A stretch of DNA of 64,000 nucleotides, from the NCBI GenBank assembly GCA_036785325.1, contig JAXIVH010000002.1, positions 3,084,889 to 3,148,888 of the forward strand. Reading direction: 5' to 3'. Of the stretch, positions 17,044-27,584 are shown piece after piece. Every line of letters begins with the position of its first letter. The stretch's first letter is position 1. The DNA is from Urophycis tenuis. Taxonomy: Eukaryota; Chordata; Actinopteri; Gadiformes; Phycidae. The translations under genes and the position numbers were made by a program. The notes beneath the pieces were generated by a model, which was not told where the DNA came from, made no database searches, and saw nothing but the letters and a program-made list of their open reading frames with translations.

Positions 17044-17811
17044 TTGGAAGAATCTATAGATAAATAATTGCTGCTAATATCCGTTTCGGGTCACCTTGCT
17101 CGCGTGCTGTTTCTTTTTCTTCCCTCATTAGGACTATGGAGGTCCTCACGAGGTCCTAATGTCATTTGTGCAGCTGAATGCAAATTAGATTGTAAATACG
17201 TTCTAATTATTGTCTAATTTAGATAACTAGACCTAAAACATGTCTAAGCTGACACAGGAGCTGTTTAAGCAGCCATAACAGCTGGGTTGAGGGCTTGATA
17301 AATAAGTTGTCTTTAGCAATGAAAAACATTAACATTTTCATCAACTCCACCAAACTGGATTTTATTTGTACTTCTTTCTGCATGTATCAGCCAAACAGTA
17401 TAATACTATGCCAATGTCATACGTTATCTAAACTTACTAGTGGATATGAAAACAAGTCAACAATATAAAAGATAGTTGGTAGCCTTGCTTGTTTCCCCAG
17501 AATTCCTTTTATCATAATGTATGCCAAAGTCAAATAAATAGAATCAAATCATTCTGGGGCATTTCAGATAATGTTTATGGGAAGCTAAATGCCTACACAA
17601 ATCTATAATAACTTTGAAAAATAGTGCCAAGGCTAAGAAAATAAGCGAATCATCAAAATACTTTGATGAAGAAAGCCTATGGTGAAGAATATATATATAT
17701 ATAATAGAAAATCTAATTTGTTTGTAAATAATTTGGTTGTTTGTTGGTTTGTTCGAATTGGTTTTGGCCATACATAGATAAATAAACTAAAATTTAACTG
17801 AACTGAGGTTG
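17044..17811. other. AT-rich spacer before GPATCH3
   Basis: No exon, RNA gene or notable repeat seen, apart from a short (AT)n near 17690-17702. Confidence 0.5.
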
Positions 17812-17858
17812 TGACGTGATGACGTGCTGGCGTATGCCGTTAGGACCTGGTGACGTAA
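17812..17858 (+). promoter_or_regulatory. CRE-like motif cluster in the GPATCH3 promoter
   Basis: Three TGACGT cores in 47 bases: 17812-17819 (TGACGTGA), 17820-17827 (TGACGTGC) and 17851-17858 (TGACGTAA). The last ends 28 bases before the start codon. No TATA box is seen. Confidence 0.5.
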
Positions 17859-17886
17859 TTGCGTAGAAAACTCGAAATAAACAATA

Positions 17887-20800
17887 ATGGCGGACACCCT
17901 ACCCGTTGTATATTTTGCTGTAAGCAACATACCTGCCATATTCCGTTCAGCGGACCTCAGGAATTACTTCAGTCAGTTTATTGAAAGTGGAGGCTTTCAA
18001 TGTTTCCACTACCGCCACCGACCCGAGGTCCTCTGGGGGTCTGAGGGCCAGCCGGAGCCCCGCGTCCCCGACACCGGAACCGAGAGTGGACCGTCCGAGA
18101 CAAGCAGCACCGAGCAGGGCTCACAATCATCTGAGACCACAGAAGAAAACCGTTCGAAGAAAGGCGCAAAGTCGTGTTGTTGCATCGTGTCTGTATTCGC
18201 TGAACATGCCGACAGATTTGTTAAAATGTTCGGAGGAAATCTGTGGATTGACTCCACGGGGAGCTGGCTGTCAGGACGCTGTGTGATAAAGAGGATCAAA
18301 GTCTCCAACGAAACTGGTCAGTAGCGGTTTATTCACATGTTATGGAAATAATACCATTGTCATGATGTTGAAGCCTCTTATGAATATATGAAAACCTTAA
18401 ATCGTGTGTTTCAGATGTGGAGTCTTTCCCTTATAAAACCAAGCATGAGCAGCGACACCGTGCGTCCCTGTCGGACCGCTTCACACAGGCCGACCTGAAG
18501 GGCTTACCGGAGCTCAATCCGCCTGCACTTATGCAGAACGGAAACGTGGGCACCTCCGTGAAGGTGTTTCTACAACTTATACAGGCGTGCCGTCTACCTC
18601 CGCGTCTCATCCGGAAGTTGGGGCTCACTTTTCCCAAGACCAGCTCCAACCGCCGTTATGGCAACGTGCCTTTCCAGTACTATGACACCGACACGGTAGA
18701 AGCCTCTGAAGAAAACGTCTTCACAGCAGCAGGACACGAAATAGCCGGCCCCAGTGGTGGTGCCACAAGCACAGCAAAACTCAGACAGCCGCCTGGCCTG
18801 AGAGAATCCAAAGAAACGTTCACACACCAGGAGGATGAGAAAGATGAGGATGATGAGCAGTCAGATGCCGATGATGTGAGTTAAACATTAACAATCTGCC
18901 ATGATGTAAACTAGCATCGAACAACCACACAATGAACCGAAGCTAAGCTTGCCACGTTTAGGCCGGCTTTACAAGGCTAGATTTAAACTTTCTGCTAGGT
19001 AAAAATGTAAAACTGTTGATCGGATCGGATCAGTACAGTATAAATCAGTGTTGATGGGATCTGTACAGTCCTCTAGAATGCTGGAGCATTCCTCAACGTG
19101 TCTGTGTTTCTGATGGCAGGATGACGACCGCTGTGAGGAATGGGAGCGTCATGAGGCCTTGCATGAAGACGTGACGAGTCAGGAGCGCTGCAAGGAACGT
19201 CTGTTTGAGGAAGAGATTGAGCTGAAATGGGAGAAGGGAGGCTCTGGCCTGGTGTTCTACACTGATGCCCAGTACTGGCAGGAGGAGGAAGGAGGTATAG
19301 GAAATACACCACATACGAAAAGATGTTGACATTTCGTAATTGTATTCTGCATTTTGGTTTTGTGTTTCTCTGTGTTATGTTATGTAGCTGAGGCTACCTA
19401 TTTATTCACTCTTGCTTGTAGAGTAATGGTGAGGAAATATGTTGTGATATGCCTCAGCATGTGGATACCGCGTTACCCTGAACTGTGTGAAACCAAATGG
19501 CACAAACTGACTCTTCTCTTCCTTCCTTAGATTTTGATGAGCAAACAGCGGACGACTGGGACGTCGACATGAGCGTTTACTACGATAAAGGTAACTCGTG
19601 TTCACTTTGCTGGTAGTTTGTACATCTGTTTTGCATTACTTTCAGCATCAAATAAACATTTCCATGAGATGTATTTCAGATACTGTTTGTGTACGTCCAT
19701 ATATTCATGCATTCATGCATACATTCATACATTCATTCATTCAACTATACATACTATCATGTATCATGACTTTAAACTACTACATGTAATGCAATAGAAG
19801 AGACTCTGTAGAGCTCTACATAGATCTACATCTGACTGGGATACGCCACTACACTTCAATTGTTCCTAATTGAAACGTTATCAGGATAACTAAGACTATC
19901 TTGAGCATTGTATGTAGGCTACCTCTTACTCAGCCACCCCCGCTTTCCTTCTAGACGGAGGGGACATGGACTCCCGTGACTATGTCCGCATGCGGTACGA
20001 GAAGAGGCTGAGAGACGGCCTGGAAGAAAGATCTGGCCAAACGCAGCACATCGGCAGCTTCGAGAGGTTTACCAAGGTATGTAGCTCCGCCGTCTGTAAC
20101 CAGCCTATTTTTCAAGAGAGGACCTGGAAGAGAGCACCATGAGAGGACCACGAGCCCTGACGCTGCTTCGTGGTCCTCTCTTCCAGGTCCTCTCTTGAAA
20201 AATAGGTCATAAATCAAATGATACTTCACCTGGATAAACAAAGGTTAAATTAATTTAAAAAAAACGGCGACAATATGAAACGCAATAATGGCAAGTTTTT
20301 CGAATACGAACGCGCAGAGGATGAAATGTGTTCATTTTTGAAAGAAATGTCAGCAAAAGAGCAGCTCATGTCGGCTTCCCACGATGACCGGGTATAGCAG
20401 CATTGTGGTCGCTCGGCCATGGACCTTCCAGGTCAGCCTCACATCTGTGCTCCTCTGGATCAGGGCTTTGGTCGGCGCGTGATGGAGAAGCAGGGCTGGA
20501 AGGACGGCGACGGCCTCGGCAACAGCAGGCCCGGGATTCCAGATGCTCTTGAAGGCGACGGGCAGCATCCAAATTGCAAGAGGGGGTTCGGGTGGGTGAA
20601 AATAGGCCACACATTTCAACTCGCTGGCTGTGAAATTCCAATCAGGAATCGGTTTCAATGATGGCATGCGTTTGAGCTTCAAATGGCAGATGTTTGACAA
20701 AGATTGTCACTTTTCATTAGGAAATCCATTTGAATTTTGTGCTGTCTAAATGATTCCATTTTACTGAACACTAGTTGTGTATTGGACATTTCAAGTTGTT

Positions 20801-21235
20801 TCTCACAAATTTGAAACGTCTTTAAAATGTACACTTCAATGACCTTCCCTTTGTGTTTATTCATACATTTAAATTGGAGGATTGCCTTTCAACTATTCCA
20901 CAGCAACCAAACAAACATTTGTAATGAAACTCAGATGTTAATTGACATTTACAGTTTTCCATAAAACCTCTTATACACTATCAGAATGTTAGTGAAAAGC
21001 CTTTAACCGATACTTTCGTAGGGCTAATGTGTATTTTTCTTTTTTGCGTAGGTATCATGGAGAGAAGTTGAACTTGAATCCTGGAAAGAAGCCCAGAACA
21101 CATTATCATATAAGCACAGTGTACGATCAACCGAAGGACGTTGATAAACCTGAGCCCTTACTGAGGCGTCATCCCAACATCAATATAAAATACCGAGAAT
21201 GGCAGCATGGGGGCACCATTGGACCGCGGAGATGA
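17887..21235 (+). CDS. gpatch3: G-patch domain-containing protein 3
   Basis: Seven coding exons: 17887-18316, 18415-18875, 19120-19294, 19531-19590, 19955-20076, 20464-20591 and 21052-21235. All are GT-AG and in phase, giving 519 residues (human 525). The N terminus (VVYFAVSNIPAIFRSADLR) resembles an RNA-recognition-like fold. An acidic stretch (DEKDEDDEQSDADD) sits at the end of exon 2, and repeated E/W-rich segments occupy exons 3-4. The G-patch begins at about residue 417 (GFGRRVMEKQGWKDGDGLG), and a conserved C-terminal tail reads IKYREWQHGGTIGPRR. G-patch proteins activate DEAH helicases and bind RNA; mammalian GPATCH3 is linked to antiviral signalling control and to a craniofacial transcription programme. 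GPN2 follows on the same strand after about 1 kb. Confidence 0.95.
20104..20206. repeat. Long intronic hairpin in GPATCH3 intron 5
   Basis: The left arm begins at 20104 (CCTATTTTTCAAGAGAGG) and its reverse complement ends at 20206. About 31 bases pair without a mismatch. Pairing then resumes after an 11-base bulge on the left side for about 9 more bases, leaving a loop near 20155-20167. Confidence 0.85.
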
Positions 21236-21269
21236 CGTTATTTATTATTGTTTTTTATCCCTTTACTCT

Positions 21270-21379
21270 ATTAAAAACGTTTCATTTTGTACAAAAACAT
21301 TTTTCCTTGGGTTGTTGTCACTGGCACTCTGCTGTAGGCATTACCATGCATAGGCACTCCGTAGCCTATGCATGGTAAT
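21270..21379. terminator. GPATCH3 polyadenylation signal and downstream hairpin
   Basis: ATTAAA at 21270-21275, 35 bases after the stop, is the likely signal. Downstream is a perfect 16-bp hairpin, ATTACCATGCATAGGC at 21340-21355 with its complement at 21364-21379 and an 8-base loop. Confidence 0.5.
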
Positions 21380-21806
21380 TTCCTTGCCCCTGAAGTGCTC
21401 TATACATCACATTCACCGCCCTCTTACTGTACGCACATATTCCCAGTGTACATCAGTATCAGTAACACTGAGATCGAGCACTATCATTAAGTCTTTAGTC
21501 TTATGCGTCAATAGTTCGCGAAGCCGCTACTACAACAACAACCATACAATCATAATGGCTGCAACTGCAATCTGACTCACAATAAGAATGAACATCTAGA
21601 GACACCAACAGGACGTCAACTGTAAATGATGATGGCTAGTATGGTAACAATATTGTAGGAAATATGGTAATTAACTGACGTATGAGGTTATTTATCTTGT
21701 TTATCTGGCTATTTTAAACTTGTTAGGAGCCTACAATATATGATAACCATGACTGGTTTATACAGCGTCTACAACGGTGCTTTTATTCTGATAGCTATAC
21801 ACCAAC

Positions 21807-22155
21807 CCGGAAGTACTTACTACTACATGTCGCTGATCGTTGTTTACGCGGTCGGTTTGCGAAACGTGCATGCACAATTAAATTAACATGTGAGTAAATG
21901 TTTTATTAACACAGCCGATCTAATGTGTGTATTGCAGCTAGTTAGGTTCCTTTGTAACCGTGTACCTCCAAGCAGGTCACGCGGTGCTTCATCCACAGTT
22001 ATACTTGTTACAAAGATCAATGTATCAACCTTTCGACTTGTTACAAAGTATCAATTTAGACACTCAAATTAACATCAGATGTGATTTGATGCATAACTAC
22101 CCCTGTTTCATGTTGCGGGATATCGGGGCTGACTGTTGCCTATGGTTCTCAACAG
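21807..22155 (+). promoter_or_regulatory. GPN2 promoter, noncoding exon and 5' UTR intron
   Basis: An ETS motif, CCGGAAGT, at 21807-21814, typical of housekeeping promoters, is followed by a donor GTGAGT at 21890. An acceptor, CAACAG, ends at 22155, 34 bases before the GPN2 start. I infer a noncoding first exon ending at 21889. Confidence 0.45.
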
Positions 22156-22189
22156 ATGTGAAGCTGAGTCCATAGAGTGGACTGCCATA

Positions 22190-24504
22190 ATGACAATGGC
22201 CAGCCCATCACCACCATCATTACGCTTCGGCCAGGTAGTCATTGGACCCCCGGGGTCGGGTAAAACCACTTACTGCTTAGGTATGCAGGAGTTCATGAGT
22301 CAACTAGGACGCAAGGTGGTCGTGGTGAACATGGATCCGGCCAACGATGGGCTTCCTTATACGTGTGCTGTGGACGTCTCGGAACTGGTTACCCTGGACG
22401 ACGTGATGGAGAGTCTGAAGCTCGGGCCCAATGGTGGTCTCTTGTATTGTATGGAGTATCTGGAAGCGAACCTGGACTGGCTCGAAAATAAACTGAATCA
22501 GTACAGTGACTATTACTTCTTGTTTGACTGCCCTGGGCAAGTAGAGCTGTACACTCACCAAAGTTCTGTCAAAAATATATTTTCACAGCTTTCCAAATGG
22601 AATTTCAGGGTGAGTCCTGTCATATATTTCAAATATTTTCTCCTCAGATGAAATTACCTGGGTTGAGCCAGTGTCAAAAGACTAATAACCAACGATGACA
22701 GTACATTATGCATTTCTTACTTGTATATTAATGAAGCATATGTAAATAGCAATGTAGGCTATATGTTATTTGATATTTAATCATTTAGAAAAATGCTTTT
22801 ATTTACTCCCACATGCTGAATTCAGATAAATGTCATTCAGAGTGGGTAAAAATTGGTCATCCTGGATGTCTACTGGTTACAGTGGAAGCCTATCATTCTC
22901 ACTACCTCCACATGCTCACTATCTATCCTTTATCTGCCCACCAATTTCACCAACCTGGCCACTATCTGCCCACCACCTCCACTATCCTGCGTTTTGTAGT
23001 CATTTTTAACATTAGTTTTCTGTGTCCTTTCAGCTGGCCTCTGTCCATCTTGTGGATTCCCACTACTGTGCCGACCCGGCTAAGTTCATCTCTGTGCTCT
23101 GCACGTCTCTGGCCAGCATGCTGCATGTGGAGCTTCCACACGTCAACGTCCTGTCCAAGATGGATCTGATCGAGCAGTATGGAAAACTAGGTGAGGTACA
23201 GGTTATCAGGCTGAGTTACAATGATAATGCAGGTTATCTAGTGGACCCACAATAAAGCCAATACAAGTTTAGAATCTAGTGCAACATCATATATGTTTTT
23301 ACATAGACTTTTTGTGGGGGGGGGGGTTTCACTTTGCAGCCTTCAACTTGGACTTCTACACGGAAGTGATGGACCTCCACTATCTCCTCGACCATCTTGC
23401 TGCAGACCCCTTTTTTAAGAAATTCCACCAACTCAACCTTAAACTGGCGGAGGTCGTACAGGACTATGGGCTCGTCTCTTTTATTCCTCTCAGTGTGCAG
23501 GTACAGTCACGGTCTCGTCACATGACATGTACAACACTCATGTGGTCATTGGACTCAAATTCGAGCAGATGATGTAGTCGGTCCTGCGTGTAATACTAAC
23601 AGCCGCCACACGAGCGCTCCACTCAGAACAATACTGGAGCACACAATCCTACCAACAGTGTTTTTATTGTGATATTGCTATGTTTGCTGTCAATCATAAT
23701 AACAATACATGTGAAACGTTTTGGTGTTCATTTTAAATCCAATCCACTCATATTTTGACTATGAAGGTATTTAATCAATAAGGCATTTGTAGTAATTAGT
23801 AACATATGCTTGTGCTTAAAATTTCTGCCAAAATGTTTTTGGGTCATCAGGAAATATATTAAGAAAGTCTAAACACTTATATTAATATAAATGACTATAT
23901 TTAAAAAGTAATTCTCCCATGACTCCCAACCATCGACCATCGATTTTATTAAGCCCTTGTGTTGAATGACCCATCATGCATATGGTCTAGCGTCCAACAG
24001 TGACTATGCATACTTTTACAGCGTTATCATGCATTCTTGTAATGTGTATATTGACAAGATTTTGAGTCCAAACATTGACCAGGATATCACTGTCACCCCC
24101 CCTCCACGCACCGGGTCTCCAGGACAAGCAGAGCATGACTGCGGTCTTGCGGACCGTGGACAAAGCCAACGGCTATTGCTTTGGAGACCTGGAGGAAAGG
24201 AATCTGCAGGCCATGATGTCTGCTGCTGTGGGGGCCGACTTCCAGTTCAACTCGTATCCTAGAACGTGTTATGACCCATTGTTCCTCCTTTTGTCTGAAC
24301 AGATATGACGCAGTAATGAAAAACACTCAGCCTTTTCCCCCCTTGATGTGTCTCATGTGGCATTGTTGAAATGAATTAATTTTTCCAATATGCTACTTTG
24401 CTGTGATTTGCTTTAACAATGCATTCTGCAGAACTCTTGGAGTGCAAGAGAGGTATGTCCAAAGCCAGGAAGCCACCGTGGAGGAGGAAGTGATGGACCT
24501 GTGA
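22190..24504 (+). CDS. gpn2: GPN-loop GTPase 2
   Basis: Five coding exons, 22190-22609, 23034-23190, 23340-23500, 24123-24253 and 24432-24504, giving 313 residues (human 310). Walker A/G1 is GPPGSGKT at residues 19-26. The Gly-Pro-Asn loop that defines the family is at 79-81, inside KLGPNGGLLYCMEYLEANLD. G3 is DCPGQVE at 113-119 and the G4-like motif SKMD is at 181-184. The segment AVDKANGYCFG of the mammalian protein appears here as TVDKANGYCFG, and the C terminus is LGVQERY..EEEVMDL. GPN2 works with GPN1/GPN3 and RNA polymerase II/III subunits in cytoplasmic assembly and nuclear import. ATG 22196 is an alternative start two codons downstream. Intron 4 has minor-spliceosome signals. Confidence 0.96.
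24254..24431 (+). other. Probable U12-type (GT-AG) intron 4 of GPN2
   Basis: The donor GTATCCTA matches the U12 5' splice consensus RTATCCTT at 7 of 8 bases. TGCTTTAAC, close to the U12 branch consensus TTCCTTAAC, places its branch A 15-16 bases before the acceptor AG. The splice join restores the family sequence exactly. Confidence 0.6.
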
Positions 24505-24854
24505 GTAGCGTGGCAGGAATGCAGGAGCAGAAGTGATAGATGTTTTAGCACTGGCACGTGGGAACCTCATCTCGTTTGGCTTGAATCTCAAGGCTTCAGC
24601 ACTGGAGCATCAAGAGTGCAGGAGCCGAATCGAAGCAACGTGGAGGCTTCACAGCCACACCTTCGGCACTAAGTGTACCAGAAGACCACGGAAAGGCAGA
24701 AGTTTGACGTGTGTGTTCGTGATACACTGCAAACACAACACACATAATAGCATCCTTATAGATGAAGGCCCCTCTGCATTTTCTGATCAAGTCCATGAAA
24801 ATTCTCAATTAGGCCAAATACATTGAACATGTTTTCTTTCATTGTAATATTTGT

Positions 24855-24860
24855 AATAAA
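24855..24860 (+). terminator. GPN2 polyadenylation signal
   Basis: AATAAA, about 350 bases after the GPN2 stop. Another A-rich AATAAA lies near 24946. Confidence 0.5.
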
Positions 24861-26729
24861 CAGTTATGAAAATCTGATCTATTCTAATGATCTAATGATC
24901 ACTCGTTTTTTATTGTTTTGTATAAATGGTGTGTATTTGAAAAAAATAAAAGTGGTTTCAGAGTTCTGTGCACTCTCGTCTGATACTCTGTGTGTGTGTG
25001 TGGGGGGGGGGGGGGGGGGGGGGGGGGGCGGGGGCAGAGAGGATAAACATTTATGATAATACTCGATTTTATTATTGCCTTTGTAGATACAACCCCTGTA
25101 GCAATGGAGTTTGCTACAGGGTTTGCTTTGTATTCAAAATATGTGTATATGCGTCTGCCTTGTTTTTTTTTTAACAATAAACAGCGCAATACAAATAAGC
25201 TGTAACACAATTAGGCGCATTGATAGCTGTACAGCAGTGTGTGTGTTTTAGTGCATAGAAATTAAACAAATGTCACCCACCACCAGTGATATGAAGCTCC
25301 ATATAGCAAGCGATATGGGTTCGGCTTATTGCAAACGAACCGTGCATTTGAAAAATGAATTCGGCTAATGAGTCCACGATGTTGCGGCGTTAAGTTCATC
25401 TTCTAGCCAGCAGATGGCACATGTGGTTACCAATCCTAGTTCCAGATCCATGTATTTTCGCTCCAGCTCTTCTCAGCAACCAGAGCAGAAAAATTAAGTC
25501 AGGCGGGGAGAGGAAGCCACATTAAATCTGTGTTTCTGCACAACTGGGCCTGTGTCTCTGTGTCTGGTCTTAGCGATGGAAGAGCCTATCTTTCTAAACA
25601 ACACAAACTACACTTCAAATAGATGTACCATTGTTTCTCACTGATCTTAATGTAAATAAATCGTTTAAATACACGTACGTACAAGAAAAAAAAAACAATT
25701 TACGACGAGGCCATTTTCCTCATGTATCTCACTGGTGCTTGCACGATTGTACACGGTCTAGCTTTACAAAGCTGCTCTAGTTTTACGTGAACCATGTTGA
25801 GATTTTGTCTTTGTGTTCCGTTCAGATCACAGGCTAGTAAGTGAATAATAGCTACTCTCGTCTGGTGGGGATTTTGCAGCATGTGGAAATCCTGGATTCC
25901 ACTTTGCAATCTCTACATTAGGGGGTGTGTCAGGGCGAACGTTAAATTGTATTCCGATGTTTGTACATGTGATCAAGTATGCCTCCTCACTGCTACTTCC
26001 TGCTTTTTTCCATTAAGCCCCCTAGAGGTGTGTGTGTGTGCGCGCGTGCGTGTGCGCGAGCGGGCGTGCGCGCATGAGAGTAGATGTAGGAAATGCTAAG
26101 AATCTAAACTTAAATCTACCCTAATCCCACATATTTCCGGAATGATCTGTGATCAAATAAAAAAAGATGTCAATTCTAAATTGTATAATATGAAATATGT
26201 GTTCGCCTCTTCGTGGCAGGCTACAAATACTTTCTCCTTCCAACCCCCCCCCCCCCCCCTTATTCAGTTCTAGTATGAACAAACTCGTGTATTTATAGTA
26301 TTTGCGGTGAGGAAGTGGACCCTAATAAGAAAATATAACATATTTAAATTTGCGAACGCAGTCGCGGCTTCTATAGTTCGCTCTCTGCGAGGATCGGTTG
26401 TGTTTTTACAGCTAGTTCAATGTGAGCGGCTGAGGAGCTGCGCCCATCCCCCACACTGACTAGAGGAGTGTTCTGCTTCCCCGGCTGCCGCTCGGAGTGA
26501 GAGACAGACAGAGGGGGTGGGTAGCAGAGAATGTACACGGGTAGTCTCTCTCGTTGGCTGCAAGGCGTCCTTCTGTTCTGAAAACCCTATCTTACTTTTG
26601 GTTGCATACACTCGGAATCTGGGTTTAAAGAAGTGGGGGAAAAAACCCAACCCATTGTATTCGTGTACATTTTAAACCAGTGCATATATGTGAATAGGCG
26701 TGATGCATTTCACTGTGTCCTTTACCAGT

Positions 26730-26786
<57 letters not shown>

Positions 26787-27267
26787 GGGGGGGGGGAACA
26801 ATGTAATGTGTTACAAATATGGGTATACATTATCATTGAATGAACTCACGGCAAATAGCTTCCATCAGTAAGTGGGTATTTTCACCCTGCAGTATGAATC
26901 ACAAGAGGCAACGTGTTCTTACATTTCAGGCGTTCAAAGTATAAATAGTGCAAAAGTAAGGGTACATTCTGAAATACATATGTTGAAGAACAATATGTAC
27001 TATGAAATGTAGATGGCACAGCCTGCATTCACTCAACAAAATACCCCACAATATAATTTGAGACAAAAAAAAACTCGTGTTATGCAAATATGCGTGCCCT
27101 GCTTGCTGGCAAAACACAAACAAGTTACGTTAAACTCAGATTGCTTTATGGGGGGCAAAAAAATATTCCACCGAAAAAAGATAAGGTCTGGCTGATACAC
27201 TACAAGGGGAAAAAAATCCCGCTGGGGAACAATCCGGTCCGTGTTTTGCCGCCGCCTGTGCGCCTCG
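24861..27267. other. Spacer between GPN2 and ARID1A
   Basis: No gene recognised. It holds two (GT)n-(G)n tracts: GT then about 25 G at 24991-25033, and about 16 GT units then 26 G at 26730-26796. A further C-run lies at 26245-26259. The last 200 bases approach the ARID1A promoter. Confidence 0.6.
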
Positions 27268-27584
27268 GTAAGATGGCTGTCTGTAGCCTCGTGCTGCTGC
27301 TCCCCGCCTCGACCCGCTCACACAGTCACACAACTCAGTCACACAACTCCGCTCCACTTTCTGTCGGGTTTTTACGCATTGTATGGACCCTGACCCATTA
27401 AACTAAGCGGCTACGGAACACGACTCTCGAATGGTACCCGGATTCGATCCGGTGCAGAGGTGGGAATGAATCGGCACCGGGATGCGTGGTTCTAAGCTAT
27501 TCTTTCTATTCAATGGTAGCTTTTGATTGTGCCTGACTCGAGAGAGAGAGCGAGCGAGAGAGGGGGAGAGAGGGAGAGAGTATC
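27268..27584 (+). promoter_or_regulatory. ARID1A 5' leader region
   Basis: A strong donor-like sequence, GTAAGA, at 27268 overlaps an upstream ATG with good context (AAGATGG, at 27272) that opens a 43-codon frame ending at 27403. A (GA)n-rich tract at 27539-27580 touches the main start codon. Whether the upstream ATG is in the mature leader depends on whether the donor is used. Confidence 0.4.

Noticed and set aside
27430..27460. tRNA-like GGATTCGATCC near the ARID1A leader
   Set aside because: It resembles a B-box, but there is no A-box, no cloverleaf and no T-run; probably a chance palindrome.
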